Source: Myxococcales bacterium (GTDB lineage Bacteria; Myxococcota; UBA727; JABDBI01). From it: DNA of 62,957 bases. The stretch is from assembly GCA_023248545.1 (NCBI GenBank), contig JAHFEF010000005.1:32498-95454 (forward strand), read 5' to 3'. Made by a program: the position numbers and the translations under genes. The notes below the pieces were generated by a model that searched no databases, was not told the DNA's origin, and was given only the letters and a program-made list of their open reading frames with translations. Below, piece after piece: positions 26,401 through 35,324 of the stretch. Each line of letters opens with the position of its first letter. The first letter of the stretch is position 1.

Positions 26401-26857
26401 CCTTGTCGTTCAGCGTAATATCCGCCCGGCCTTGGCGAATAATAAACTCGTTCAGTGTAAAATTCGGTTTGAAAGACTCCTTTTTAGACGTTTTGAGATT
26501 TAAATCTATTTTGGCCATGACTTCCGGCGTATCGACTTCAAGCCGACTCACCGGGTTTCCATCTAGCCAGTATCCAATGGGAGAGAGCCTCGCTTTGATC
26601 GACTTGGCTTGGACATAGAGACCCATGTCTTTCTTCTCGAGAACAAATCCATCGACGCGAACCGTCAAAAAGCCTTCGACTGAAATCTGGCCCAATTGAA
26701 GCCGAATGCCTTGTTTTTTCTGGAGATCGGCCGAGAGCCTGGCGATCGTCGCGTCGATAATTTGGGGCGTTTTTCCCGCCACATAGACCACCCCGCCAAC
26801 AAAAAGCGCTAGCACGAATAGGACTAGATACTTCAGATGGCGTCTCTTCGATGGCAT
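23417..26857 (-). CDS. tamB: TamB-like inner-membrane AsmA-type protein (DUF490)
   Basis: A 1146-residue protein with an N-terminal signal anchor (KYLVLFVLALFVGGVVYVAG) and a very long beta-strand-rich periplasmic region typical of the TamB/AsmA bridge family, thought to form a hydrophobic groove carrying phospholipids or aiding outer-membrane protein assembly. The C-terminal TamB domain is recognisable: SGEVYFRNHYYHIVKARANF, then DPFxxL-like LPQTDLLSLITFGFTNRD and the end WRLIWNSEGVTNYGDAG. It directly precedes and overlaps tamA, and follows hslU by 14 bases. Confidence 0.88.
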   Translation of the reverse strand: MPSKRRHLKYLVLFVLALFVGGVVYVAGKTPQIIDATIARLSADLQKKQGIRLQLGQISVEGFLTVRVDGFVLEKKDMGLYVQAKSIKARLSPIGYWLDGNPVSRLEVDTPEVMAKIDLNLKTSKKESFKPNFTLNEFIIRQGRADITLNDKVVQIINLRANSKITPRLIDIRSLLVQTPEVSFQAHGKMLLNDPNHLGLGSDLSLKLSGQLSKIPEIRHLKIPVEADVNVEGKLTYPSKERGFEFEGQAQASRIRIDTVQIASVSAPVFLNQNGLELRKAKVGFAGTTVNLTAQLKFDKQFQFSGEVDAAGVSLYELLSDLDVKGSWVDLKLETKGSLTGQIKPEFSLNGHAKGEAVGLVVKDKQSLILQTAYPIPFDMDIAVNKHAFQFKNARFHDAKSRLVADCNLYLDRPGMWLDGRFENLDFASVKNRIADGTYSGSGEALVLIQGLYEHLRIQAPSQIMDFKFEGIPFGNVNGLFLFEDNQIWIKDIKAKQKSLEYTGNLSVLMEKPLQVTLDANLNKGLAQDLTGGMVSGPVEGHMVLNGPLEKGHRSQLSGNLNLTVLNNTKPTTAILDLRQGVGSLKIANSLAGDAEFGLQILNDKLSADGLFKDSQANAQINIELDEQLPFSANLFMPYGPIKNLEDWNAQAGVYLKAHGRLADIENAEADLDLSPAVFYLGTLKFLATNRVSARYQDKKLSIEPAVFKSVHGDQIKLQGNLNRQGIDLDVTTQGDLWFLTHLDERIEGAYGDFNAHLQVKGPWEKLEYFGKGQIASGSYLSLRDYPPGLTGLSGQINFQGQRAALKLSGQSDRGHFDLDGQLNLADGSFEHLQVNLNQMPVYYSSFLTGIADGFLQLEGSFREPTLSGDVKFSQMLITKELDPTELKAPRSRAKKQSVKLNVSLSAQDNVRVESKSFNAELKGNLKLVGNTNSPGLMGEITVLSGEVYFRNHYYHIVKARANFDNPFRIVPYIDVEANSQIMDYDVTVHAQGELSKPKLLFSSKPSLPQTDLLSLITFGFTNRDNRDNLGVARTAGLEALSLYSGVGDRVLKLLPENSIDELRFGTLYNQNGGVTSSVVLGMQVFKTMRLRFQSAMIQNTAGNREKRLELEKYINKRWRWRLIWNSEGVTNYGDAGADLWIRWDY

Positions 26858-26871
26858 GGGTCTCTAGGGTA

Positions 26872-28224
26872 TCACAAAATAAACCGGCTCAAGTCCTCGT
26901 TTTTCAAAATTGGTGCCAGGCACTTGTTCACAAACTCGGCATTGATTTCCAACGCATGCTGGGCCTTGTCCGGCGCACTAAAACTCTCTTCTTCCAAGAG
27001 CTTTTCCATGATCGTATACAAACGGCGTGCGCCGATATTTTCCTGTGAAGCATTCACCTGGGTCGCAATGGTTGCAATTGCATGTAGGCCATCATCCGTA
27101 AAACTGAGCTTTGATTTTTCTGTACCGAGCAAAGCCGTGTATTGCTTCACCAAGCTATTTTCGGGCTCTTTCAAGATTTGAATAAACTCATGCTCCGTCA
27201 GCGAGCTTAACTCAACCCGAATGGGGAATCGACCTTGTAACTCAGGAATCAAATCAGACGGCTTGGATACATGAAACGCACCCGCAGCAATAAACAGCAC
27301 ATGATCCGTTCGTACAATGCCATATTTGGTCGACACCGCACTGCCTTCTACAATGGGCAAGATATCACGTTGGACACCTTCGCGGCTGACATCCGGGCCA
27401 CGGCCTTCTCTACCTGCCACTTTGTCAATTTCGTCGATAAAAATAATCCCATTTTGTTCAGCTCTTGAAATCGCATCTTGGTAAACCTGTTCTAAGTCGA
27501 CGAGTTTCTGGCCTTCTTCTTGGGCCATCATCTCAAGTGCCTCTTTGACTTTGACTTTGCGTTGCTTCTTGCGACCGCCACCAAATGTCTTTTCGATGCT
27601 TTCTTGGATGCTGCTGGCCATTTCTTCCATGCCACTCACAGGACCCATCATCGACACCATGGGAATGCCCATGGACTGCTTGACTTCAATATTGACATCG
27701 CGGTCATCTAATTTGCCATCTCGCAACAGAGAACGCATTTTTTCACGCGATTGATCTTCGGCTGTATTGTGCTCTTCTTCGACGTTCAGTCGCGCACCCA
27801 CGTGAGCCCCTGAGGGTGGCATCAGCAAATCTAAAACGCGTTCTTCAGCCTGGGCCTTGGCTTTGGCATTGACGGTTTTGAGGGCCTCTTCTTTGCACAT
27901 TTTAACTGCTACTTCAACCAAATCACGCACCATGGCATCGACATCGCGGCCTACATAGCCCACTTCTGTAAATTTAGTGGCCTCCACTTTCACAAATGGC
28001 GCCTGGGCCAACCTGGCCAATCTGCGGGCAATTTCTGTCTTGCCGCAGCCCGTCGGACCCATCAAAATAATATTTTTGGGTGAGATTTCTTCACGCAGTG
28101 GCGACGGTATTTGCTGTCTACGCCAGCGGTTTCTGAGCGCAATCGCGACTGCTTTTTTGGCATCGGCTTGGCCAACAATATAGCGGTCTAGTTCAGCAAC
28201 AATTTCTCGGGGGGTCAGTGACAT
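26872..28224 (-). CDS. hslU: ATP-dependent protease ATPase subunit HslU
   Basis: HslU is the AAA+ unfoldase hexamer that feeds proteins into the HslV chamber. Length 450 matches the family. The Walker [14 protein letters not shown] lies near residue 57, the pore motif GYVGRD near 90, Walker [20 protein letters not shown] near 255 and a sensor/arginine region ([14 protein letters not shown]) follows. The C-terminal NEDLSRFIL is the tail that inserts between HslV subunits. It starts three bases after the hslV stop. Confidence 0.97.
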   Translation of the reverse strand: MSLTPREIVAELDRYIVGQADAKKAVAIALRNRWRRQQIPSPLREEISPKNIILMGPTGCGKTEIARRLARLAQAPFVKVEATKFTEVGYVGRDVDAMVRDLVEVAVKMCKEEALKTVNAKAKAQAEERVLDLLMPPSGAHVGARLNVEEEHNTAEDQSREKMRSLLRDGKLDDRDVNIEVKQSMGIPMVSMMGPVSGMEEMASSIQESIEKTFGGGRKKQRKVKVKEALEMMAQEEGQKLVDLEQVYQDAISRAEQNGIIFIDEIDKVAGREGRGPDVSREGVQRDILPIVEGSAVSTKYGIVRTDHVLFIAAGAFHVSKPSDLIPELQGRFPIRVELSSLTEHEFIQILKEPENSLVKQYTALLGTEKSKLSFTDDGLHAIATIATQVNASQENIGARRLYTIMEKLLEEESFSAPDKAQHALEINAEFVNKCLAPILKNEDLSRFIL

Positions 28225-28227
28225 GAT

Positions 28228-28755
28228 TTAGAGTTCCTCAAAAACAAAGTGGTCATTCGTAAATACACAAATATCCGATGCGATTTTCATGGATTTTTCG
28301 GCGATTTGACGCGGCGTCATTTTGGTGTTTTCAAGCAAGGCCCTTGCAGCAGCCAGCGCATACGAGCCACCTGACCCAATCGCATGGACGTCAATATCAG
28401 GTTCAAGAACATCGCCAGTTCCGGAGATTAAAAGCGTTTTTTCTTTGTCGGCCACCAGCAACAAAGCCTCAAGACGTCGTAAAATTTTATCAGACCGCCA
28501 ATCTTGCGCCAGTTGAACCGCAGCACGAACAAATTGCCCGTTGTATTCTTTAAGCTTTTTCTCAAACATATCAAAAAGCATAAAAGCATCTGCCGTGCTG
28601 CCCGCGAAACCGGCAATAATCTTGCCATCGGCCAAACGGCGCAGTTTGTTGGCATTGGCTTTGATCACCGTGTTATTCATAGACACCTGACCATCGCCTG
28701 CCATGACGACTTGATTGCCTCTTCGAACGGCTAATATGGTGGTTGCGTGGAACAT
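28228..28755 (-). CDS. hslV: ATP-dependent protease catalytic subunit HslV
   Basis: HslV is the bacterial proteasome-like threonine peptidase. The 175-residue protein begins [12 protein letters not shown], so the catalytic threonine would be exposed by removing four residues (MFHA). The [20 protein letters not shown] and [20 protein letters not shown] blocks are characteristic. It forms a pair with hslU three bases downstream, and follows miaB by eleven bases. Confidence 0.97.
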   Translation of the reverse strand: MFHATTILAVRRGNQVVMAGDGQVSMNNTVIKANANKLRRLADGKIIAGFAGSTADAFMLFDMFEKKLKEYNGQFVRAAVQLAQDWRSDKILRRLEALLLVADKEKTLLISGTGDVLEPDIDVHAIGSGGSYALAAARALLENTKMTPRQIAEKSMKIASDICVFTNDHFVFEEL

Positions 28756-28766
28756 AAAACTCCTCC

Positions 28767-30125
28767 CTATGCTAAAGCTTCGGGAGGCAAGCCCGAACTT
28801 AGCATTCCAGTCAGGCTCAATGCTGACGCCTGTGTAATTTGAACTTCGACCAACTGGCCAATTAAACTTATCGGACCTTCTAATAACACGATTTGATCAC
28901 CCTGGGTACGCGCCTGCAATTTCGAGCCGATCTTAGCATAACCCTCCACCAAAACGCTCAGGCGAGATCCAATTGCTTTTTGGTGCTCCGCCAAACTGAC
29001 TTCGTTCTGGCATTCCAACATTCGGTTGTTGCGCAACTTCTTAATCTCCATCGGGATATCGTCTAATTCGCGCTTGTCAGCAACCGTTCCAGGTCTAGGA
29101 GAATATTTGAATACGAAAATATTTTGATAACGCACTTCGCGAATCAAACTAAGCGACGCTTCGAAATCTTCTTCGGTCTCACCCGGGAAGCCCACAATCA
29201 TATCGCCAACGATAGAAATATTCGGCATGCGTTCACGGGCTCTACGAATCAAGTCTAAATATTGCTCACGCGTATAACCCCGGTTCATGCGGCGCAAGAT
29301 TTGATCGCTGCCAGACTGGGCTGGGATATGCAGATATTTGCAAATGCGCTCTGAGCTGGCCATGACATCCAGAGCCTCGTCCGTAAAATCTCTGGGGTAG
29401 CTGGTCATAAAACGCAGGCGTTTTAAGCCCGGGTTCTGGTCATGAATCTCTCGCAATAATTTCGCAAACTCTGGATAGTGATTAATCGTCTGGCCCAACA
29501 GCGTAATTTCCAAGACACCGGAATCCACCAAACTCTTGGCTTCGTTTAAGATAGATTCAAAGCTTCGATGAACTTCGGGGCCGCGGGTTCTAGGAACCAC
29601 ACAGAAAGAACAAAACTTGTTACAGCCTCGGGTAATTCGAATATAAGCCTGGCTTTTAAGCGCTTTGCTTCCAGTTAGTCTGGCAGCATCTAGGGCTTCT
29701 AAACTATCCATGGGTTCGTGTTCGAGGCTTTTGCCTTTGCGGGTTCTAAAATCTGAAAGCGCAATTTTTCTTTCCCCGCGCAAGTTATGTAGCAGACCCC
29801 CAATTTCACCCAACCGGCTTGGGCCAACCAACAGGTCAATATGAGGGTTCTTTTCTAAGATATCCGTGTTGGTGCGCTCGGCCATGCAGCCCAACAGCCC
29901 AACCACCAATTTTTCGCCCTGATCTTTGCGTTTTTTGAGGACACCCAAGCGACTTAAGACTTTTTGTTCGCTTAAGTCTCTCACCGAGCACGTGTTATAC
30001 AAGACTATATTGGCTTTTTCAGCTTGGTCAACAAACTCGTAGCCACTAGACAGGAGCTGATTTTGAATCAGCTCACTGTCCAAGATATTCATTTGACAGC
30101 CAAACGTTTCAAGATAGACGCGCAC
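28767..30125 (-). CDS. miaB: tRNA-2-methylthio-N6-dimethylallyladenosine synthase MiaB
   Basis: MiaB is a radical-SAM methylthiotransferase that adds the 2-methylthio group to i6A37 of tRNAs reading UNN codons. The N-terminal UPF0004 domain carries its cluster cysteines ([27 protein letters not shown]). The radical-SAM motif is [14 protein letters not shown], and the C-terminal TRAM domain (about residues 380-440) includes [12 protein letters not shown]. Length 452 is normal. It starts at a GTG inside the end of tig (17-base overlap), and it shares this operon with a tRNA-Leu(UAG) gene, which is not itself an expected substrate. Confidence 0.96.
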   Translation of the reverse strand: MRVYLETFGCQMNILDSELIQNQLLSSGYEFVDQAEKANIVLYNTCSVRDLSEQKVLSRLGVLKKRKDQGEKLVVGLLGCMAERTNTDILEKNPHIDLLVGPSRLGEIGGLLHNLRGERKIALSDFRTRKGKSLEHEPMDSLEALDAARLTGSKALKSQAYIRITRGCNKFCSFCVVPRTRGPEVHRSFESILNEAKSLVDSGVLEITLLGQTINHYPEFAKLLREIHDQNPGLKRLRFMTSYPRDFTDEALDVMASSERICKYLHIPAQSGSDQILRRMNRGYTREQYLDLIRRARERMPNISIVGDMIVGFPGETEEDFEASLSLIREVRYQNIFVFKYSPRPGTVADKRELDDIPMEIKKLRNNRMLECQNEVSLAEHQKAIGSRLSVLVEGYAKIGSKLQARTQGDQIVLLEGPISLIGQLVEVQITQASALSLTGMLSSGLPPEALA

Positions 30126-31257
30126 GTTCCAAAACCAGAGAGACTAACTTATCAAAATATTCAGCCGCGTTCTTTTCATCTCGGACCATGCCTTGCGTTT
30201 CTGCGATTTTATCTATCAACAAATTCGCTTTGATTAACCGAGCCGCATTGGGTTTGGCGTTTTCCACAAAGCTTTGGCCATAGAGCTTCCACATTTGCAT
30301 GGCCAACTCTTTGGGAAAGCGTGAGAAGCTATTCGCGGCCATGTGCTGAGCTTGCTCGAGCACCAAGCCTTCTGGAACTTCCAAGGGGTTTGCAGCTATG
30401 AGGGCATCGATGGCCGCGTCTTTTTTATCTTCTTCGAGCTGCAACAAGCGATTTTGGGTCAGCGTCGCCAGAACATCAGATTTCAAATCAGCGAGCGTCT
30501 CGAACTTGTCAGACAAATCTTTGGCAAATTCATCGTCCAATTCAGGTTTGATGCAGCGCTTGATGATTTCAAGGGTCATTGTCATGTTGTCAATTTTGAC
30601 AGCTTGACCGACGGTGGCACCGATTAAAGCCTGCTCGATTTCGGGCTTCTCAGGATAGAAAGTCTTGGCACCCAGTTCTATAAATCTGTGATGCGGCTTG
30701 TGGTCGTGATCATGATGCTCGTGATCTCCACAGGACTCTTCGTAGACAAAATCGACATAGTCACCGGCCTGGGCAATTTGGCGATCTTCGATGGGCTCAA
30801 ACGTCGCCGCACGGGTTCTCAGGCGTTCCAACTCTTCATTGACAGCTGGGTCGTCAATTTCGGGGCGACTAGGAATTTGAACATTCAGACCTTCCCATTG
30901 TTTGAGTTCGACTTCAGGCAAAATTTCGATTTGAGCCGTAAACGCAAACTCGTGATCGGCCTGGAGCGCTTTTTCAGCGTTCACACGCGGCTTGGTAATT
31001 GGCTTGATGGCGCGCTCATCGAGGGCTTCAAAAACGACTTCGGCCATGAGTTTTTCAAGCGCCTTTTGCTGAGCCTCGTGGCCATAAGCACGTTCCAGCA
31101 AGGCTCTGGGAGCCTTCCCCGGCCGATAGCCTTTGATGCTCACTTTCTGGTTAATGCCTTGAAACGCACGATTCAAATACGAATTCACGCGTTCTTTGGG
31201 GACCACAAACGACAATTCACGAGAGACACTAGATACTTCTTTTAGTTCACAATGCAT
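30109..31257 (-). CDS. tig: Trigger factor with His-rich loop in PPIase domain
   Basis: Trigger factor is the ribosome-bound chaperone. The N-terminal domain carries the ribosome-docking loop (GYRPGKAPRALLERAYG, corresponding to the GFRxGKxP signature). The FKBP-like PPIase region begins near residue 165 (AGDYVDFVYEES), and the helical chaperone arms follow (about 230-380). Oddly, residues 176-190 form a Cys/His/Asp-rich stretch (CGDHEHHDHDHKPHH) in place of the usual flap, recalling the metal-binding tail of SlyD. The ATG lies one base after the tRNA-Leu 3' end, so tRNA processing would leave almost no leader. Confidence 0.93.
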   Translation of the reverse strand: MHCELKEVSSVSRELSFVVPKERVNSYLNRAFQGINQKVSIKGYRPGKAPRALLERAYGHEAQQKALEKLMAEVVFEALDERAIKPITKPRVNAEKALQADHEFAFTAQIEILPEVELKQWEGLNVQIPSRPEIDDPAVNEELERLRTRAATFEPIEDRQIAQAGDYVDFVYEESCGDHEHHDHDHKPHHRFIELGAKTFYPEKPEIEQALIGATVGQAVKIDNMTMTLEIIKRCIKPELDDEFAKDLSDKFETLADLKSDVLATLTQNRLLQLEEDKKDAAIDALIAANPLEVPEGLVLEQAQHMAANSFSRFPKELAMQMWKLYGQSFVENAKPNAARLIKANLLIDKIAETQGMVRDEKNAAEYFDKLVSLVLERARLS

Positions 31258-31258
31258 A

Positions 31259-31343
31259 TGGTGCGAGCGGAGGGAATCGAACCCCCACGAATTGCTTCAC
31301 TGGAACCTAAATCCAGCGCGTCTACCAGTTCCGCCACGCTCGC
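31259..31343 (-). tRNA. tRNA-Leu (anticodon UAG)
   Basis: The leftward 85-base gene folds as a type II tRNA: acceptor GCGAGCG pairing with the 3' arm CGCTCGC, D-arm GGCGGAACTGGTAGACGC, anticodon stem CTGGA/TCCAG around a TTTAGGT loop (anticodon TAG, reading CUN leucine codons), a long variable arm (TGAAGCAATTCGTG) and T-loop GGTTCGATTCC. The 3' ACCA is encoded. It lies between adk and tig on the same strand, ten bases after the adk stop, so it is probably cut from the operon transcript. Confidence 0.97.
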
Positions 31344-31352
31344 AAATAGAGA

Positions 31353-31916
31353 TCAGAGGCTAGCAGTTTGGGCTAAGATTGCAACTAGGCTTCCAAAAAC
31401 TTCTTGTACTGGTTTGGAAGCATCTACCTGTCTCAAAAGGCCTTTTTTTTGATAATATGCTTTGAGTGGCTCTGTCTGCTGGTGGAAAGTCGCCAGCCTA
31501 ATTCGAATCGTCTCTTCGGTATCATCGAATCTTTTACGGCTCAGCATGCGTTGCACCAAAGATTCTTCGGCGACTTCTAAACTCACCACAGCGTCCAAGG
31601 GCTTGTGTTTGGCCGCCAAAATTGCTTCCAGCTTTTCAGCCTGTGGAATCGTCCTCGGAAAGCCGTCTAGAATAAAGCCTTTTTTGTTTAAGAGCCCATC
31701 CAAGACTTGGTCAATCATGCCTAGAACTATCTCGTCAGGGACCAGCAAGCCAGCGTCTAAGTAGCCTTTGGCTTGCAAACCAAGCGCCGTCTGGTCTAAA
31801 ACGGCCTGGCGAAAAACATCCCCAGTGCTCACATAGCCCAGATCAAAACGCTTCACCAATAAAGCCGCCTGAGTCCCTTTGCCCGACCCGGGCGCACCCA
31901 AAAAAACCAATCTCAA
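31353..31916 (-). CDS. adk: Adenylate kinase (short-lid form)
   Basis: Adk balances ATP, ADP and AMP. The P-loop GAPGSGKGTQAA is at residues 7-18, the AMP-binding YVSTGDVFRQA follows, then GFILDGFPRTIPQAE, and the lid region is the short variant without the zinc-finger insertion (MLSRKRFDDTEETIRIRL). Length 187 fits short-type enzymes. It overlaps secY by four bases, the usual secY-adk coupling, though no ribosomal protein genes adjoin. Confidence 0.96.
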   Translation of the reverse strand: MRLVFLGAPGSGKGTQAALLVKRFDLGYVSTGDVFRQAVLDQTALGLQAKGYLDAGLLVPDEIVLGMIDQVLDGLLNKKGFILDGFPRTIPQAEKLEAILAAKHKPLDAVVSLEVAEESLVQRMLSRKRFDDTEETIRIRLATFHQQTEPLKAYYQKKGLLRQVDASKPVQEVFGSLVAILAQTASL

Positions 31917-33268
31917 GCAGGGATCTCCTGCAAGCGCGCGCGAATGCGCACAGGACCTTGAGCTGTGTCAGCACCGGTCATGCCTTCGTATTGCTTGCCA
32001 ATAAAATGGCTTTCGATTTGCTGGACAGTTTCCAACGCCACACTCACCACGATCAACAACCCAGTGCCACCAAAGTAAAACGGAATCTGATTGGAAGTCA
32101 GTTTCGTAATGGCAATCGGAAGCACACACACAGCCGAAAGATACAGCGCCCCGGCAAAAGTCAGGCGACTCAGCACAAAGTCAATAAAATCGGACGTCGG
32201 CTTGCCCGGCCTAATTCCTGGAATAAAGCCACCAAATTTACGCATGTTATCAGCGACGTCGACCGGGTTAAATTGCACGGCTGTGTAAAAATACGCGAAG
32301 AAAATAATCAGCAAGACAAACAACGTCTCATGGTGCCATCCACCGGGCATGAGGCCTTGTTGGACTGATTGCAACCAGCCGGCATGAAAAAAGCTGGCCA
32401 GCGTCATGGGAAACATCAAGATCGTATTGGCAAAAATCGGAGGAATCACACCCGCCACGTTGATTTTGAGCGGCAAATGTGTCGCCTGCCCGCCGTATTG
32501 GCGATTGCCCACAATGCGCTTGGCATATTGCACAGGAATGCGGCGCTGGCCCTTTTCCATAAACACAATCCCTGCCAACGAAGCCAGCATGACAGCACCC
32601 AGCATGATCATTTCTGAGGGCTGATAGGTTTGATTTTTGATGCCTAAGAAAGTCGCATAAATCGCGTGCGGCAACCGAGCCACAATACCGGCAAAAATGA
32701 TCAACGAAATGCCATTGCCAATGCCGCGTTCTGTAATTCTCTCACCCAGCCACATGATAAACGCCGTCCCCGCCGTCAGCGTCACCACCGTCATGAGCAT
32801 GAATCCGAAACCACCAAAAGCGTAGGCCCAGTCTGGGTTCACGACGCCGTTGCTCTTAAAAGACTGCGCAATCATGAAGCCTTGAACAATCGAGATCACG
32901 ATGGTTCCATAACGTGTCCACTGGTTAATTTTACGGCGACCCTGTTCGCCTTCTTTTTGCATGCGCTCAACCGTCGGCACCACCACGGCCATCATGGTCA
33001 TGATAATCGAAGCTGTAATATAGGGCATGATACCCAGCGCAAAAATACTGGCGTTCTCGAGTGCACCGCCGGAGAAAAAGTTAAATAAGCTTAAAAAGCC
33101 ACCGCCACCGGCTTCCTGAGAGCGCATGTAGGCCCTCGTGGCCGTTCGATCAACACCGGGGCTCGTCACGAAGATCCCTACTCGGTAAACAGCCAGCATC
33201 CCTAGGGTATAAAGAAGCCGCGTGCGCAGTTCGGAGATTTTAAACAAGCTTGCGAGTCGATTCATCAT
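31913..33268 (-). CDS. secY: Protein translocase subunit SecY
   Basis: SecY is the central pore of the Sec translocon. About ten transmembrane helices are visible, with the family blocks GIMPYITASIIMTMM (helix 2), RITERGIGNGISLIIFAGI, the cytoplasmic loop QRRIPVQYAKR and KFGGFIPGIRPGKPT near the C-terminal loop. I chose ATG 33268 (MMNRLASLF) because AGGGG precedes it at correct spacing; an in-frame start at 33295 would overlap coaE. Usually secY closes the spc ribosomal operon; here it follows coaE and is detached from it. Confidence 0.97.
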   Translation of the reverse strand: MMNRLASLFKISELRTRLLYTLGMLAVYRVGIFVTSPGVDRTATRAYMRSQEAGGGGFLSLFNFFSGGALENASIFALGIMPYITASIIMTMMAVVVPTVERMQKEGEQGRRKINQWTRYGTIVISIVQGFMIAQSFKSNGVVNPDWAYAFGGFGFMLMTVVTLTAGTAFIMWLGERITERGIGNGISLIIFAGIVARLPHAIYATFLGIKNQTYQPSEMIMLGAVMLASLAGIVFMEKGQRRIPVQYAKRIVGNRQYGGQATHLPLKINVAGVIPPIFANTILMFPMTLASFFHAGWLQSVQQGLMPGGWHHETLFVLLIIFFAYFYTAVQFNPVDVADNMRKFGGFIPGIRPGKPTSDFIDFVLSRLTFAGALYLSAVCVLPIAITKLTSNQIPFYFGGTGLLIVVSVALETVQQIESHFIGKQYEGMTGADTAQGPVRIRARLQEIPA

Positions 33269-33291
33269 AAGTAGTCCCCTATAGCACGGTT

Positions 33292-33867
33292 TCACTGATT
33301 GAGCGCAAGAATTATCTGTCCAAGCGAGTTGGTTAAATCACCCAAATCTCCAGAGTTATCTACTACATAAGTGGCCAATTTGGCTTTCTCAGCCGTGGGC
33401 ATCTGAGCTTGGATGCGCTTTTGGGCCTCTTGTCGGGTCATATTTCCGCGCTTTAACAGCCTATCTAGTTGGATCGACTCTGGGGCTGTGACTAAAATCG
33501 TCGCATCAAATCTATTTGGGATGTTTTTCTCAAAAATCAATGCGGCTTCGTAAATCACCAGTTTGCACCCAGATTGCTCAAGCTTGGCCAACTCTTCTTG
33601 AAGCTTTTGAGCAATCAACGGGTGTATCAGCGCTTCCAGTTTAGCACGCTCTTTGGGGTGCGAAAAAACAAACTCACCTAATTTTGTGCGATTAATCTGG
33701 CCATGCTCCAAAAACTTAGGACCAAACAAATCACATACGTGTTGGGGTGTTAGAACTTCACGCGCCATTTGGTCGGCGTCCAAGACGGGAATCCCCCGCG
33801 CAGCAAACCAATTGGCTACCGTGCTCTTTCCAGAACCAATGCCCCCTGTTAACCCTACGATCTTCAT
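33292..33867 (-). CDS. coaE: Dephospho-CoA kinase
   Basis: CoaE phosphorylates dephospho-CoA in the last step of coenzyme A synthesis. From the ATG at 33867 the protein reads MKIVGLTGGIGSGKSTVANW, the P-loop start expected for CoaE; it continues with the DADQMAREV motif and IYEAALIFEKN region, 191 residues in all. A longer frame exists upstream but adds 28 unconserved residues. Its start codon overlaps a possible rightward start in a shared CATG (33865-33868). It appears to head the leftward secY-adk-tig operon. Confidence 0.94.
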   Translation of the reverse strand: MKIVGLTGGIGSGKSTVANWFAARGIPVLDADQMAREVLTPQHVCDLFGPKFLEHGQINRTKLGEFVFSHPKERAKLEALIHPLIAQKLQEELAKLEQSGCKLVIYEAALIFEKNIPNRFDATILVTAPESIQLDRLLKRGNMTRQEAQKRIQAQMPTAEKAKLATYVVDNSGDLGDLTNSLGQIILALNQ

Positions 33868-33886
33868 GTGTGTTACTGTAGCAGCA

Positions 33887-35203
33887 GTGGCCCGGATTTT
33901 ATACCTCGCAATTTTGATTTTAGCAGGCTGCCATGGCACGAGCCAACGCATGGCGTGGATCGAGCAAGCACTCGACGCTAATCACTCCAGCACACACCCA
34001 GCCACAACGCAAATTGATTCTTTTTTTGCCTATGAACCCCCACCTAATCACCCTTATTTAGATCCCAAATTTCAAGAAGAGTTAGATCTCCAAACGCAGT
34101 CACGCCTCACAGCTGGCAATCAGATTCAGTTACTGCCCAACGCCCAATCAGGCGACTTAAAACTTGAATTGATTCGTACGGCCCGAAAAAGTATTTGGAT
34201 CTCAACGTTTCAAATTGTCTGCGATGAAGGGGGGAAGCAATTTACACACGCTTTGATTGCCGCCGCCAAACGGGGTGTTCAAGTCCGATTCTTGCTGACC
34301 GGAGGCCCCTGGACCTGGGCTTTCTCAGGCAACTGCCCCAATCTCATGCGCGAACGCCAAATCCAAGCTGCCACCATGCCTTACTCGTATATTACGAACC
34401 ACGGCGTCGTTCAGCTGCATGATAAGATTTTTATCATAGATTCCAAACTGGCCATCGTCGGTGGTCAAAATATCGGTTCTTGGTTTTCCAAGAAGAAAGT
34501 ACAAGATGATAATTTCAGAGACACCGATGCCCTTGTATCCGGGCCTGTCACCGAAGACATTCTGAAGCGCTTTGTAACGCTTTGGCACCTGGCCAAGCCC
34601 AATGATCATGAATTAGAACTGCCGGATACCCGGACTACCCCTGAGAAATATCCCGCCTGGCTCAAAACAAAGCCCACGAAAGGCCTTTGTCGATTTGTAT
34701 CACAAACACCCCCTAAACAAGATTATTCGGTTTTTGAAGCCTATAAACTTTATGCGCTCAACACGAAGCAGCGCATCATTTTTCACTCATTGACGCTGAA
34801 CGCTTTTGGAAGCCCCGAGCAGGAAACGCTCTGGGAAGCTTTTGTCCAAGTCTCTCAAAAACCCAATGCACAAGTATTTTTACTCACCAATGGCCCCGGC
34901 TTTATCTCCAACGAAACGATTCCCAAATTGGTCGGCAAGGCGGTCGGCTATTATTTTCTCAAAGACGTTTATGCGTCGCTGCATCGCACGCCAGTTCAAG
35001 CGTTTGGCTATCCAGCCTGGTTACATTCGAAAGTCTATTTTTTCGACAACTTTGCTGTGGCCGTGGGAAGCTTTAATTTCGATGAGACCGGCCTGGTCTG
35101 GACAGAAAGCAGCCTAATTTGTCTAGATACTCAATTTGCCAAGCAGGTAGAAACCATGTTTCGAGAAGATTTAAAAGATTCGTACGTATTGGCGAGGCCC
35201 TAA
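33887..35203 (+). CDS. Phospholipase D-like lipoprotein
   Basis: A PLD-superfamily protein of 438 residues. From the GTG at 33887 the leader MARILYLAILILAGC is a clean lipoprotein signal; an ATG at 33866 would add seven residues. Both HKD motifs are present: QLHDKIFIIDSKLAIVGGQN and LHSKVYFFDNFAVAVGSFN, each with downstream Gly-Gly/Gly-Ser and Asn. It could hydrolyse or transfer phospholipids, as cardiolipin synthases do, but its periplasmic or outer-membrane location suggests a hydrolase or lipid-remodelling enzyme. The stop codon TAA is the first base triplet of the 123-bp repeat. Confidence 0.8.
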   Translation: MARILYLAILILAGCHGTSQRMAWIEQALDANHSSTHPATTQIDSFFAYEPPPNHPYLDPKFQEELDLQTQSRLTAGNQIQLLPNAQSGDLKLELIRTARKSIWISTFQIVCDEGGKQFTHALIAAAKRGVQVRFLLTGGPWTWAFSGNCPNLMRERQIQAATMPYSYITNHGVVQLHDKIFIIDSKLAIVGGQNIGSWFSKKKVQDDNFRDTDALVSGPVTEDILKRFVTLWHLAKPNDHELELPDTRTTPEKYPAWLKTKPTKGLCRFVSQTPPKQDYSVFEAYKLYALNTKQRIIFHSLTLNAFGSPEQETLWEAFVQVSQKPNAQVFLLTNGPGFISNETIPKLVGKAVGYYFLKDVYASLHRTPVQAFGYPAWLHSKVYFFDNFAVAVGSFNFDETGLVWTESSLICLDTQFAKQVETMFREDLKDSYVLARP

Positions 35204-35324
35204 ACCTCACCCCTAACCCCTCTCCACCCAGTGGAGAGGGGAAACTGGATGAAAGAAATTTAATTATTTTTTTTCCTTCGATCTCCCCTCTCCACTTGGT
35301 GGAGAGGGGCCGGGGGTGAGGTTT
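35202..35324. repeat. 123-bp dispersed palindromic repeat, copy 2
   Basis: This copy has the same design as 2581-2703: outer AAACCTCACCC/GGGTGAGGTTT, two inner hairpins (CCCCTCTCC...GGAGAGGGG) and an A/T-rich middle. Its outer ends overlap the stop codons of two converging genes, TAA of the PLD lipoprotein at 35201-35203 and TAA of top6A at 35326-35324. Two hairpins between converging genes might act as a bidirectional terminator. The middle T-run is consistent with this but unproven. Confidence 0.85.

Noticed and set aside
31252..31452. Rightward open frame beginning MHMVRAEGIEPPRIASL across the tRNA-Leu
   Set aside because: This is the antisense translation of a tRNA-Leu gene, a well-known spurious protein in annotations.
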